Positions 22,800-32,168 of a stretch of 52,763 nucleotides of DNA are shown piece after piece. Each line of letters starts with the position of its first letter. Positions within the stretch are counted from its first letter, which is position 1. The DNA lies in assembly GCA_024690865.1 (NCBI GenBank), contig JAILON010000098.1, forward strand, positions 1-52,763, read 5' to 3'. The notes below the pieces were generated by a model, which had not been told where the DNA came from, ran no database searches, and saw only the letters and a program-made list of their open reading frames with translations. The DNA comes from Treponema sp. (GTDB lineage Bacteria > Spirochaetota > Spirochaetia > Treponematales > Treponemataceae). A program made the translations under genes and the position numbers.

Positions 22800-24398
22800 C
22801 TACCAAATCTCAATGTCTGAGTTGAAGTAATGCGACGGCTTCCTGATGTGCAGGGGCGGGAAGTTCATGTAGCCGTGGTAGCCCATGGCCTCCAGCAGGC
22901 CCGCATAATCCTTGGGAATCATCAGCTGCATGTCGTTGAAGGGCATGTACTGGCCGTCGCCAAAGAATTCCTTCTTGAACTTTCGCTCGATGCAGGTAAT
23001 CGCACAGCTGGGCATGAAGTATTCGTCGCATTTTTCGAACTTCGCGTAGTTGGCGAAGAATTCGTATGTCTTCATCAGGAAGCGTGCGGGGAAGAACTTT
23101 CCGATGGTATTTATCAGCTTCATCAGGCGGACCGTCTTTTCGGGCATGCGCGCATATTCCGAATAGTTGACCTTCGCCCGGTGCCCCATGCACAGGTTGT
23201 AGACCCCCTTCATGATGTTCATCACAAGCATGTGCTTCTTCTGGTTCCGGCTCGCGTTCAGCATCGGGTAGATGTCTATGAACATATGGTTCTCGTATTC
23301 GGGCTTGCATTTCCCCTTCACCTTGTCATAGACCTTCGTCGAAAAATATTCCTTCATGTAGACAAACCGGGGCATGAAGTCAAGGAAGGCCCCGTGTCCC
23401 AGCCCGGTATAGTGGAGCAGGTGGAAATCGCCGTCCTTCCATTCTTTTTTGGCGGCCTTGCGGAGCTTCTTGTAGTCCCCCCAGGTCATGGCGAGGTCCA
23501 TGTCGTCATCCCAGGGAATGAAGCCCTTGTGCCGGATGACGCCGATGAGCGAACCGCATATAATGTAGTATTTGAGCCCATATTTCTTGCATACCCGGTC
23601 AAACTCCTTGAGCAGCCGCATAAGTCCCGCCTGTGCCTGGGCTATGTAGCTGTCTTCCGCCCGGCAGGCAAGGGCGTATTCTTCAAGCAGGGCGATCGTG
23701 TTCGCATAGACCATCGGACGGTAGTCAAGGCCATTCAGAGATGCAAGCTGGTCGCGCATGGCCTGGTAGCCTTTCCCGCAGAACACGACAAGGCAGTTTC
23801 CGGCGGATTCGTTTTTCAGCTCGTCGGGAGACTTTATGGGGACTCCCGCTTTGGACGTCCCCTGCTTTGACGGCTCGCTGTCGACGGCATACGCCACTGC
23901 ATGCCGGGAGCCGTACTGCTTCATGAAAACGTCGAAGTAGGTTCCCGTGCCGAACAGGATAAGCTTCTGCTCCTTGGTGACGTTCTCGATGGCGAGCTTG
24001 AGCGCGTCCCCGTCCCCCAGCAGGGTCCGCCGTTCCGGCAGTGCGGGCAGGAATTCCACGCCGTGCTCCTTGAAGAACAGCCTGTCCGCTTCGAACTGCG
24101 TTCCATATTCGCTGCCGTAAAAGCATACGTCAAAATGAACCTTTTCGTAGACGGACTGGTACAGGAGTTCCGTCTTGTCCAAAACGAGGACCTCATACCC
24201 GAACGAGGCCCAGTGGTTCTTGACCGACTCTGCGTTGTAGCCGTTCATCCCGCCGCCAAAAATGCGGGCCATGACGTACTCGCTCGGGATTCCTATGACG
24301 AAACGTTCGCATTGTTCGGAAAGGACTTTATAAAAATTCTCGATGTTCCCGTCCGCATGGGCCAGTGAACTGCATGCATACCCGACTTTATACTTCAT
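22800..24398 (-). CDS. LicD-type phosphotransferase fused to nucleotidyltransferase-like domain
   Basis: A 532-aa protein in three parts. Residues 1-120 resemble the cytidylyltransferase (TagD/GCT) fold: a KVGYACSSLAHADGN start, ERFVIGI, and VHFDVCFYGSEYGTQFE; the HxGH catalytic motif is not recognisable (HADGN). Residues ~135-235 look like a small Rossmann domain (KLILFGTGTYFDVFM). Residues ~255-532 are LicD: LKYYIICGSLIGVIRHKGFI followed by PWDDDMDLAM. LicD proteins transfer phosphocholine or related groups from CDP donors to surface glycans. The ATG has GGAG 7 nt upstream. It precedes the PAP2 gene and may be part of a surface-phosphate pathway. Confidence 0.85.
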   Translation of the reverse strand: MKYKVGYACSSLAHADGNIENFYKVLSEQCERFVIGIPSEYVMARIFGGGMNGYNAESVKNHWASFGYEVLVLDKTELLYQSVYEKVHFDVCFYGSEYGTQFEADRLFFKEHGVEFLPALPERRTLLGDGDALKLAIENVTKEQKLILFGTGTYFDVFMKQYGSRHAVAYAVDSEPSKQGTSKAGVPIKSPDELKNESAGNCLVVFCGKGYQAMRDQLASLNGLDYRPMVYANTIALLEEYALACRAEDSYIAQAQAGLMRLLKEFDRVCKKYGLKYYIICGSLIGVIRHKGFIPWDDDMDLAMTWGDYKKLRKAAKKEWKDGDFHLLHYTGLGHGAFLDFMPRFVYMKEYFSTKVYDKVKGKCKPEYENHMFIDIYPMLNASRNQKKHMLVMNIMKGVYNLCMGHRAKVNYSEYARMPEKTVRLMKLINTIGKFFPARFLMKTYEFFANYAKFEKCDEYFMPSCAITCIERKFKKEFFGDGQYMPFNDMQLMIPKDYAGLLEAMGYHGYMNFPPLHIRKPSHYFNSDIEIW

Positions 24399-24649
24399 AG
24401 CCAACTCCCGGCGGAAACTATAGCACCTTTCGGCCGTTCCCCGCAATAGGACAGGACCGCCAAAAACAGGGGGCGCAACCCGCATCATTCGCTGACGTGG
24501 TCCCGCCTGCCGGGGCGCGGGCCTATCTGCGAAGGACCAGCGGCAGTGCCTCCCGGGGCGCGGGCCGGCCTGACTGCCGACGTCGGGCCTGCAGTCTTCC
24601 CACCGGGGCGGCGTGACGGACCCGTGGCGGCCGGCGTCACCCTTCGGCC

Positions 24650-25765
24650 CTACAGCCTCAGTTCGCCGGCTTCCAAGATGACGCGGGAACTGCCGTCCCC
24701 GTAGGACAGCGTGACGGTGGGGGCGCGCACGATGCCGTCAAAGTGGATAAGGGCAGGCGCGTCGCCGTCGTAGTTCTCGCCGATGGCGAAATGGCAGGTA
24801 CGGAAGGCCTTCTCGTCCTCCAGCATGTTGCCCGTGACCGAAGCCGCCGGGTTCAGCCCGATGCCCAGCTCACCGATGTTGCGGGCATTCTTCCGATATG
24901 CCGCCCCCTGCTCCTCGCTGAACTTCTTTTTCGTAACCAGGGCCGCGGCCTCGTTTTCCGCCGCCGTTATGTCCTTTAAAAGGCGGTCTGCCTCCGCCCC
25001 GCCCTTTATGGAGCCGACAAATCCTGCTTTCACTTCGACTTCCAACGGAGCGGAAAGCATGGCGTCCCCGTCTGCGAAGGTCATGCTGCCGTCAAAGACG
25101 ATTTTCCCCTCCGCGCTGCCGACGACGGGACTGACGAACACCTCGCCCGCCGGTATGTTGCCGCCGCTACCCGGCAGGGAGAAGTCCCCGTTGTCCACGA
25201 GGGCCTTCCGGCCTCCAACGCCTATCGTTATGTCCGTACCGGCCGGGGATATGACGTGGACGCTGACCGCTCCCTCGAAGAGCTTGCAGACGGTCCGGCA
25301 GCGCTCGCCCAGGGCCTTGTAGTCTATGTTCACCGTCCTGTTGAACATGTCCTCGTCCAGTCCGGGCGTCCAGACGGCGCGGATGGACTTCTTGCCGGAA
25401 AGCAGGTAGTCAAACGCGCTGTCAAAGCTCTGGCCGCCAGCGTCGGAATTTTCCATGACGTAGGGCTTTTCCATCGCCTCCCGGTCCTTGCCCAGCTTGC
25501 CCGCCGATATGGAGAGGACCATCTCTGGCTCGCTCTTCAATGCCCCAATGACAGCCTCCTCGGCATAGTCCATGGACGACTTCCGCTGCTGGAACACGAG
25601 GGTGGGCCGTGCCCCTGCCTCGATAAACGCGGTGTACAGCTCCTGGGCTATGACGGTGGTCTCCGGGTTGGCTATGATGAGCGCCCGCTCTCCTTTCTTC
25701 GCCTTCAGCACGTCTTGGACGACGGTCTGGGAAGGGGATTTCTCTTTCTTTGAAAACAGTCCCAT
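24650..25765 (-). CDS. M29-family aminopeptidase
   Basis: A 371-aa cytoplasmic metallopeptidase of the thermophilic aminopeptidase (M29/AmpS) family. Landmarks are NIPAGEVFVSPVVGSAEGKI followed by VFDGS (metal ligand Glu), NIGELGIGLNPAASVTGNML with the conserved E-x-G-I-G, EDEKAFRTCHFAIGENY and the final FDGIVRAPTVTL. It removes N-terminal residues from peptides. Promoter at 25772-25800. A GC-rich gap with repeats of CCGGGGCGCGGGCC separates it from the licD fusion. Confidence 0.87.
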   Translation of the reverse strand: MGLFSKKEKSPSQTVVQDVLKAKKGERALIIANPETTVIAQELYTAFIEAGARPTLVFQQRKSSMDYAEEAVIGALKSEPEMVLSISAGKLGKDREAMEKPYVMENSDAGGQSFDSAFDYLLSGKKSIRAVWTPGLDEDMFNRTVNIDYKALGERCRTVCKLFEGAVSVHVISPAGTDITIGVGGRKALVDNGDFSLPGSGGNIPAGEVFVSPVVGSAEGKIVFDGSMTFADGDAMLSAPLEVEVKAGFVGSIKGGAEADRLLKDITAAENEAAALVTKKKFSEEQGAAYRKNARNIGELGIGLNPAASVTGNMLEDEKAFRTCHFAIGENYDGDAPALIHFDGIVRAPTVTLSYGDGSSRVILEAGELRL

Positions 25766-25771
25766 ATCCCC

Positions 25772-25800
25772 ATCTTAGCACAAAGATGCGTCTTTGGCAA
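25772..25800 (-). promoter_or_regulatory. Promoter of the M29 aminopeptidase gene
   Basis: On the minus strand TTGCCA (25795-25800), 17-nt spacer, TAAGAT (25772-25777). The -10 box ends only 6 nt before the ATG at 25765, so the mRNA may be leaderless. Confidence 0.6.
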
Positions 25801-26029
25801 AGGATGCGGGAAGCCGGACCGTTCGGGCCGCGGGCCGTCCGTGTTTGCGTCTGCTGCCGGACTGCACGCCTGCAGGGACATGCCCCTCCGCCCCGTTACC
25901 AAATGGAGAATCGTTCGTTTATTTCTATAAAAGCAGGCAGTATCAAAAAGCCATTGCCGTGGATTTTTGAATGCCGATAATTATACATATCTTACAAAGA
26001 TTTCAGTTTTTGCTGGAGGAAGGGAGACT

Positions 26030-27262
26030 ATGAATCATTTTTTTAAAAAACTGCTGGCAGGCCTCACCATGACGGCCTCTCTGTACATGTCGGTTTCGGC
26101 GGCATCCGTGAAGGCGTTTCCCTCCAGTGAAGGCATAGAGTCCGTATCCGTTGCATCGGACCTGTTTGCCGACGGTGTAAAGGCCTCGTCCATCACGCTC
26201 TCATACAAGAAGAAGATTTTGGCCTCATCCGTCAGTCCCGACGACTACAGGATAGATGGCCGCGTCATAACGGAAACGCAGGTGAACGGGAAGGACGTAA
26301 CGCTCGTGCTGGACTGTTCCAACAAGTTCGTGAACGACCCCGAATGGAATTCAATAGAAGACCTGCCCTACGAGACCCAGTTGACCGTGACGCAGACGGG
26401 AGAAGTCTCTTCTTCAAATTCCAAGACGGTTTACATCGGATCCTATAGCGTCATCACCCCAAAGCTGTCCAGGCCGGCGATAGTGGAAACCTTTTCCGAG
26501 AAGGGATTCCTGGACAACTATACCGGAATCCGCTTCCGCTACAACATCTACCAGCCGGAAAACTATACGTCTGGATGGAACTATCCCCTCGTGGTGTTCA
26601 TTGGCGACGAGCACGTGAACACCGATGCGGCAAAGGCGGTCATGCTCCAGGGACGCGGCCCCTCCGTCTGGGCAACAAAGCAGGAGCAGTCAAAACACAA
26701 GTGCATCGTGATTGCCGTGCAGTACACGATGGAAGCCGCCCTGGCCAACGGGCCGCTCGTCAACGACGAAGGCAGCCTGACGAAGGCGGAATCCGCCGTC
26801 AAGGAACTCATAGACAGCATCTGCCGGAGCTACCGGATAGACAGGAACCGCATATACGGCGTTGGGCAGGCCCAGGGGGCAAACGCCCTGATGACCATCG
26901 CCGAAAACTATCCCGACCTGTTTGCAGGAATGATGCTGGTCGCTCCGCAGAAGCAGATTGCCAATCCCGCGAAGCTTGCCGGCCAGAAGATGTGGCTGCA
27001 GGTCTGCGAAGGAGACACGGCGGCCTTCTCCCGCGCAAACCTGCTCACCGACAGCTGGGAGTCAGCGGGCGTAAAGGTCTCATACGGAAAGTGGCGTGCC
27101 GGTGACGACGCAAAGCCATCCGAGAATGCAGTCGCCACAATGGTCGCCCAGAAGGCCCCCATAAACTGCGGCATATTCGAAGGGGGAAACCACCCCTGTA
27201 CCTGGACCTGGGCCTTTGAAATAGAAGGCATCAGGGACTGGCTGTTCCGTCAGCACCGATAG
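26030..27262 (+). CDS. Secreted esterase-fold protein lacking the catalytic Ser
   Basis: A 410-aa protein with signal peptide MNHFFKKLLAGLTMTASLYM, an Ig-like N-terminal domain (~30-150) and an alpha/beta-hydrolase domain (~160-410) of the polyhydroxybutyrate-depolymerase/prolyl-oligopeptidase-like type. Family segments are YNIYQPENY, YPLVVF, YRIDRNRIYGVGQAQGANAL, and the C-terminal GGNHPCTWTWAF with a conserved-looking His. Usually the elbow is G-x-G-Q-S-x-G; here residue 281 is Ala (GVGQAQG) and the oxyanion HG motif after YPLVVF reads IGDEHVN. It is therefore probably not a hydrolase and may bind carbohydrate or ester ligands. Strong GGAGGAAGGGAG ribosome site before ATG. Confidence 0.8.
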   Translation: MNHFFKKLLAGLTMTASLYMSVSAASVKAFPSSEGIESVSVASDLFADGVKASSITLSYKKKILASSVSPDDYRIDGRVITETQVNGKDVTLVLDCSNKFVNDPEWNSIEDLPYETQLTVTQTGEVSSSNSKTVYIGSYSVITPKLSRPAIVETFSEKGFLDNYTGIRFRYNIYQPENYTSGWNYPLVVFIGDEHVNTDAAKAVMLQGRGPSVWATKQEQSKHKCIVIAVQYTMEAALANGPLVNDEGSLTKAESAVKELIDSICRSYRIDRNRIYGVGQAQGANALMTIAENYPDLFAGMMLVAPQKQIANPAKLAGQKMWLQVCEGDTAAFSRANLLTDSWESAGVKVSYGKWRAGDDAKPSENAVATMVAQKAPINCGIFEGGNHPCTWTWAFEIEGIRDWLFRQHR

Positions 27263-27291
27263 AATCGAATCTGGGCCGGGCCAGGCAACAG

Positions 27292-27466
27292 CTGCGCCGG
27301 CCCTAGCCTCGACGCTGCGCCGGCACTAGCCTTGAAGCTTCGCCGGCACTAGCCTTGAAGCTGCGCTGGCACCAGCCTTGAAGCTTCGCCGGCACTAGCC
27401 TTGAAGCTTCGCTGGCACTAGCCTTGAAGCTTCGCTGGCACTAGCCTTGAAGCTGCGCTGGCACTT
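27292..27466 (+). repeat. 23-bp tandem repeat, 7.6 copies
   Basis: Units such as CTTCGCCGGCACTAGCCTTG+AAG start at 27292, 27315, 27338, 27361, 27384, 27407, 27430 and 27453 (partial). Differences are single bases (cttcg/ctgcg, ccgg/ctgg). Each unit has AGCTTCG/CGAAGCT-type small dyads at the junctions. It lies just before the hisC promoter. Such arrays vary in copy number between strains. Confidence 0.92.
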
Positions 27467-27485
27467 GTCCATGCCTTTTTTTTGC

Positions 27486-27491
27486 TATAGA
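27486..27491 (+). promoter_or_regulatory. -10 box of hisC
   Basis: TATAGA follows TTTTTTTTGC and ends 8 nt before the hisC ATG at 27500, placing the transcript start at or next to the start codon. A -35 such as TTGTCC sits about 15 nt upstream. No Shine-Dalgarno is present. Confidence 0.45.
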
Positions 27492-27499
27492 ATACAGGC

Positions 27500-28654
27500 A
27501 TGGAATTTGTTTCAAAACGGCTTGAAAGCCTGCACCCCTACGTTCCCGGCGAGCAGCCAACGGACAGGGAGTATATAAAGCTCAACGCCAACGAGAACCC
27601 CTACCCCCCGCATTCCAGCGTTATCGAGGCGGTGAAGTCCACCCTTTCGGCAGCACCCCAAAAGCTGGGCCTATACCCGGACCCGGACGTAACGGAACTC
27701 CGCACGCAAATAGCCCGGATGCTCAACACGACCGGAGGGGTGCTTGCCCGCGCCAGCCATTCGGCAGACGTCACAGCCGGATGCCGCCCCGCCCCGGAGG
27801 ACGAACTGGGCTTCGAGATTACCCCGGACATGATTTTCTGCGGCAACGGTAGCGACGAGGTCTTGAGCTTCGTGTTCTACACGTTCTTCGATTCCGACCG
27901 GCCCGTTGTTTTTCCCGAGCATACCTACAGTTTCTATCCGGTATACTGCGGCTACTACCATATCCCCATGGAGCGGATCAAGCTCCTGCCCGACTGGCGG
28001 CTGGACGTCGGCACGATGCTTGCCAGTGCGGCCAAAAGCAGCAGCGCGATGATTTTTGCAAATCCCAACGCCCCCACGGGCCTCGCGCTGACCCGGAATG
28101 AAGTGAAGCAGATTCTGGAGTCCGCCCCGGCAGGAAAGGTCGTCGTCGTAGACGAAGCCTACTGCGACTTCGGCGGCGAAAGCTGCCTACCCCTGCTCAA
28201 GGACCACAAGAACCTCGTCATCGTCAGGACCTTCAGCAAGTCCCTCTCCTTCGCGGGGATGCGGCTGGGCTACATCGTGGCAGCCCCCGAGCTGGTCCAG
28301 GCCGTGTTCTGCGTAAAGAATTCCTTCAACCACTTTCCCGTCGATTTCGTTGCAAAGACCGCCGCCATCGCCTCCTGCAAGGCCGCGGCCTACTACGCAG
28401 ACAACGCCCGCAAAATCGCTAAGGAACGGGAGTCGTTCACCGCTTTCCTGCGCGAGCGGGGCTACTTCGTGCTGGACAGTTCCACAAACTTCGTCTTTAC
28501 AAAAAAAGACGGCATGGGCGGCAAGGAGCTCTACGGCCGGGCCAAGGATGCGGGAATCCTCATCCGCCACTTTGCAACACCGGGCATAGAGGACTTCGTG
28601 CGCATATCCATAGGGACCCACGAGCAGATGGAGGCGCTGAAGCAGGTGCTGTAG
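27500..28654 (+). CDS. hisC: Histidinol-phosphate aminotransferase
   Basis: A 384-aa PLP enzyme that transaminates imidazole-acetol phosphate in histidine synthesis. Landmarks are KLNANENPYPPHSSV, the GNGSDE motif, FANPNAPTGLAL, VVVDEAYCDF and the PLP lysine K247 in RTFSKSLSFAGMRLGY. Odd: residues ~76-104 (TTGGVLARASHSADV...) are an insertion of about 25 residues relative to typical HisC. No other his genes are nearby, so assignment to HisC rather than another aromatic aminotransferase rests on sequence alone. The ATG appears to be leaderless. Confidence 0.88.
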   Translation: MEFVSKRLESLHPYVPGEQPTDREYIKLNANENPYPPHSSVIEAVKSTLSAAPQKLGLYPDPDVTELRTQIARMLNTTGGVLARASHSADVTAGCRPAPEDELGFEITPDMIFCGNGSDEVLSFVFYTFFDSDRPVVFPEHTYSFYPVYCGYYHIPMERIKLLPDWRLDVGTMLASAAKSSSAMIFANPNAPTGLALTRNEVKQILESAPAGKVVVVDEAYCDFGGESCLPLLKDHKNLVIVRTFSKSLSFAGMRLGYIVAAPELVQAVFCVKNSFNHFPVDFVAKTAAIASCKAAAYYADNARKIAKERESFTAFLRERGYFVLDSSTNFVFTKKDGMGGKELYGRAKDAGILIRHFATPGIEDFVRISIGTHEQMEALKQVL

Positions 28655-28721
28655 CTTCGGCACCCGTCCACATCGCCTGAGGCGGCAGGGCCGCCATACG
28701 AACAACAAGGAGACATCAACG

Positions 28722-29396
28722 ATGAAATTTTTAGTCATAAGCGACCTGCACGGAAACCTGGACGTGCTGGACAAGATGCAGGACCTTTTCAAAGAGGCAG
28801 ATGCGGTGCTGTTTGCGGGGGACTTCGCCAAGTTCGGCGAACCAGAGACGGGGCTGCCCGCCTTGGAAAAGCTCTGCTCCCTGCACGACTCCATATATGC
28901 CGTCATCGGCAACTGCGACGAACCGGCCTTCCTTTCGGAACTGGACAGCCGCGACATCTCGGTGGAAAAGACGCTGACAAGCCTGGACGGGCTTTCGCTC
29001 GCAGGTTCCGGCGGCGGCAGCAAGTTCACGGGGACGACCCCGTTTGAACGGACGGACGAAGAGCTGCTGTCGGACTTCGGCATGGTCACGGGCCAGGGAG
29101 AGGGCGAATGGAACAACCTCATCGCGATAATGCACAACCCGCCCAAAGACACGAAGTGCGATACCATCTCTGGCGGCGTTCATGTCGGCAGCCCCCTGCT
29201 CAGGAAATTCATCGAGGACTACAGGCCCCTTGCCGTCGTCACGGGACACATCCACGAGAGCGTCGGAATTGACAAGATAGGGGACACGACGGTGGTAAAT
29301 CCCGGCCCCCTTGCGGAAGGCTGCTACGCCTGGCTCACCGTGGGCCGGTCGGCAGGACGCTGGGAAGTCAAGCAGCTGGACTTGAAAAAACTGTAG
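28722..29396 (+). CDS. YfcE-type metallophosphoesterase
   Basis: A 224-aa calcineurin-like phosphoesterase. The metal-binding motifs are ISDLHGNLD, VLFAGDFAKF, VIGNCDEPAF, an MHNPP segment, and VTGHIHESVG with NPGPL. The GNCD variant is typical of YfcE/MJ0936-type phosphodiesterases, whose natural substrate is uncertain. AAGGAG lies before the ATG. It follows hisC by 67 bp and is probably co-transcribed. Confidence 0.9.
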   Translation: MKFLVISDLHGNLDVLDKMQDLFKEADAVLFAGDFAKFGEPETGLPALEKLCSLHDSIYAVIGNCDEPAFLSELDSRDISVEKTLTSLDGLSLAGSGGGSKFTGTTPFERTDEELLSDFGMVTGQGEGEWNNLIAIMHNPPKDTKCDTISGGVHVGSPLLRKFIEDYRPLAVVTGHIHESVGIDKIGDTTVVNPGPLAEGCYAWLTVGRSAGRWEVKQLDLKKL

Positions 29397-29435
29397 GGGC
29401 CCCATCGGCCCCGACATCACGCTTGCCGCACTTGC

Positions 29436-29561
29436 GTCACGGCCAGTGAGAGTTTTGCGTCTCGGTCGTGACAGTTTTACGTCACGTCCGTGACAGTTTT
29501 GCGTCACGCCCGTGACAGTTTTGCGTCACGCCCGTGATAGTTTTGCGTCACGGTCGTGAGC
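29436..29561 (+). repeat. 22-bp palindromic tandem repeat, 5.7 copies
   Basis: Unit GTCACGCCCGTGACAGTTTT+GC; copies start at 29436, 29459, 29481, 29503, 29525 and 29547. Each unit contains the palindrome GTCACG-cc-CGTGAC followed by AGTTTTGC, so the array is a row of small hairpins each with a short T run. It sits between convergent genes and could end transcription from both sides. Confidence 0.92.
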
Positions 29562-29633
29562 GAGCGGGCAGTCTCCGCAGGGTGGATTTGCGATGAAAAA
29601 CGTATCGGTATGTAGCCCGCACGAGCAGACGGC

Positions 29634-32162
29634 CTACTGTCTGCCGGAAACATCCAGCGGAAGGACGTGGAAAAACTTCCACGGGCCCTGCGGGGACGGC
29701 TCGTACTCCTTGTCCAGCAGGGAATTCAGTATGGAAATCATGTCCTGCCTGTGCTTCATCAGGGCCTCGGAGGCATCTTTTGACGCCAGGGGACTGGAGG
29801 AAGCGCCGTCCTTTCCGGAAACAGGCCCGGAGCCGCTGCTGAATGCGGGCAGGCGGGTCTGCAGGGCGGCCTCGTCCGAATACCAGGGCGACAGCTCATC
29901 GTCCGCGATGTCCGGGCTGATGTCCGCGTAGTCCCCGCCTGAGTTGTTCCAGTACATGTAGCCCCGGTTGAGCGCGTCGCGCACGCCGAAAATCTCCCGG
30001 CGCACGTAGTCCTTGTCGTAGTTCAGCCTGTCGTAGCGCACGCCCATGTAGAAGGCCTGCACCCAAGGGCGCACGATCATCCTGTTGCGGGCGGCGACCG
30101 TGTTGCGGTACGAGCCGAAGAAGTAGATGCGGTAGGGCCGCTCCTTGACCGGCTTGTATTCCATGAAGTTCTGCTCGAAGTGCGAAGGATAGAACATGGG
30201 GCAGACGATGTCCACGTAGTTGCAGAAGAGCTCAACATCCTGGCCCGTCCTGGTGCCGGACCGGTACCAGCCGTTGGCCCCGTAGATGTCAATCCCGATG
30301 GGGGCCTGTATGTTCGCCCGGGCGTAGCGCAGGAATGACAGGAGCGCGCTTTCCTTGTCCATGCCCTCGTCCCGCCAGCGGAAGGAGATGTCGCCCATGT
30401 TCTTGCCGTCGGTCGGGAAACGGATGTAGTCGAACTGTATCTCGTCAAAGCCGCGGGCAACCAGCTCGCGGGCTATCTCTATGTTGTACTGCCAGACTTC
30501 CTCGCTGTAGGGGTCCACCCAGTTCTCGTCGTAGTAGACGGTCTTCTTGGGCAGGGGGTTGCCGTCGCCGTCCAGCATGACGTTGCCCTGCTCGTCCACG
30601 ACGTCCTCCTCGCCGCGCACACCCACCCAGGGCTTCTTGTTGCGCCAGTCCCAGGCCGCGTACTTGCCGCCCCCGTAGCCCGCGAGGTTCTTGTCCTTGA
30701 ACACGACGATACGGGCAATCAGGTAGATGCCCTCCTTCTTCATCTCGCTGACGAAGTTCTCCACGTCTATCTTGTACATCGTGACGGAGCCCTTCGTCTT
30801 TAAAAGCTCGCTCTCCGGCTGGAAGCGCAAGAGGCCATAGTCGTCCTTCATGTCCACGACGAGGGCATTCAGCCCGTTGTTCTTGGCGAGCTTCTTGTAT
30901 TTTTCGATTCCGGTCGCGTTCCTCAGCTGGTAGGCGGAGGCGTACAGGGCCTTCCGCTTGTCCGCGACCTCGCCGTATTCCGTCTGCGCCTTGTCCGGCG
31001 TCAAAAGCCACAGCTCGGACAGCTGCAATGCCGTCTCAAAACCGCTGACCGACGCGGGGATGTATGCCGCATTCGGCCTGGCCGACGACTTGAGCTGCGG
31101 CAGCCAGCTCCTGCTCGCGGCAGGCATGTCGGCAAGGCTGCCGGAGTCCAGCGAGAGGGAGGCCACGTCCCCCACGGTAGAAAACACGAGCCTGCCGCCG
31201 GACTGGCAGAGGCCGTCTATGGTGTCGGCGGCCTCCTTGCCCCTGTACACGGTGACGGCCCGCTTGCTCTCCCAGTCAAAGCGGTAGATATTGGGCAGGT
31301 AGGAGTTGGCGAGGTAGATGTCGGTGTAGAGCTTGCCGTCCGCGTCCTTGACGGCGACGGGCAGGATGTCGCTCAGCTCGTCGGTCTGGGTCTGGCTTGG
31401 CATGATTGCAAGGCCCGCGGACACGTCAATCCATGCGGGCTTGGCTGCGTCCGCCCGGTAGTAGGAGAAGCCGTAAATCGAATGGGCCATGAATACGACC
31501 AGCTCGCTGCCGGTCACTTCGCCCGCCTTGTTGTAGGTCTTCATGTGGGCGCAGGCCACCGCCTTGATTCCCGGCGTGTAGCGGCTGGTGGAGCCGATGG
31601 ACTTCCAGCTCGCCCCTCCGTCGCGGGACAGGTAGACCGCGTCCTTCGTCGCCGTCACGAGGATGTTCTCGTCAAAGGGGTCGGCGGAGATGTCCTTAAG
31701 TATCTGCACCTGCCTGTTCAGGGTCTTGGCCGTGCCGTCGTAGCTTTTGACCGTCAGGAAGGGAAGGCCTTCGTTGCATTCCTGGAAGCCCGCAAGGTCG
31801 GCGGACTTGACGATTCCCCGGTCGCTCAACAGGTACCAGAAGTTCGCCGTCTTGAGGATCTGGCTGACCGAGCCATCCGTCCAGAGGGGCTGGCGCGTGC
31901 CGGAGGAAAGGAGCTTGTACAGGCCGTCGTCGCAGCCGATGACGAGGGGATCCGTCGCCTGGGCCGGGGAGGACTTCACGTTGCTGGGGATGCCCGCCGG
32001 CAGCCGGTAGAGGGGCTTGGTCTGGGCGAAGGCCGATCCGGAGATGCATATATATAGAAGAAAACTCACAAGGAAGCAGGAATGGATGGCATGGAAAGCT
32101 CTAAAGACGGGGTTGATCCAGTTTTTAGAAATGCCCGAGTTTTTTGATATAGATTTTCGCAT
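29634..32162 (-). CDS. DUF4015 putative glycoside hydrolase
   Basis: About 842 aa. A signal-like segment (FLVSFLLYICISGSAFAQ) ends near residue 46. The middle (about 50-400) has beta-propeller/sortilin-like pieces (AVYLSRDGGASWKSIGSTSR). The C-terminal half is DUF4015, a TIM-barrel glycosidase-like domain: LNALVVDMKDDYGLLRF, VYYDENWVDPYSEEVWQYNI, GFDEIQFDYIRFPTDG, IGIDIYGANGWYRSG and RPWVQAF. Probably exported and active on polysaccharide. The frame is open 100 codons further, but a promoter TTAACA-17-GATTAT ends 6 nt before the ATG at 32162, so I chose this start; the ATG at 32189 would lie in the promoter. Confidence 0.82.
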   Translation of the reverse strand: MRKSISKNSGISKNWINPVFRAFHAIHSCFLVSFLLYICISGSAFAQTKPLYRLPAGIPSNVKSSPAQATDPLVIGCDDGLYKLLSSGTRQPLWTDGSVSQILKTANFWYLLSDRGIVKSADLAGFQECNEGLPFLTVKSYDGTAKTLNRQVQILKDISADPFDENILVTATKDAVYLSRDGGASWKSIGSTSRYTPGIKAVACAHMKTYNKAGEVTGSELVVFMAHSIYGFSYYRADAAKPAWIDVSAGLAIMPSQTQTDELSDILPVAVKDADGKLYTDIYLANSYLPNIYRFDWESKRAVTVYRGKEAADTIDGLCQSGGRLVFSTVGDVASLSLDSGSLADMPAASRSWLPQLKSSARPNAAYIPASVSGFETALQLSELWLLTPDKAQTEYGEVADKRKALYASAYQLRNATGIEKYKKLAKNNGLNALVVDMKDDYGLLRFQPESELLKTKGSVTMYKIDVENFVSEMKKEGIYLIARIVVFKDKNLAGYGGGKYAAWDWRNKKPWVGVRGEEDVVDEQGNVMLDGDGNPLPKKTVYYDENWVDPYSEEVWQYNIEIARELVARGFDEIQFDYIRFPTDGKNMGDISFRWRDEGMDKESALLSFLRYARANIQAPIGIDIYGANGWYRSGTRTGQDVELFCNYVDIVCPMFYPSHFEQNFMEYKPVKERPYRIYFFGSYRNTVAARNRMIVRPWVQAFYMGVRYDRLNYDKDYVRREIFGVRDALNRGYMYWNNSGGDYADISPDIADDELSPWYSDEAALQTRLPAFSSGSGPVSGKDGASSSPLASKDASEALMKHRQDMISILNSLLDKEYEPSPQGPWKFFHVLPLDVSGRQ

Positions 32163-32168
32163 ATCTTG

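Noticed and set aside
27292..29561. CRISPR array
   Set aside because: The repeats at 27292 and 29436 are contiguous 22-23 bp units with no unique spacers, and no cas genes are present.
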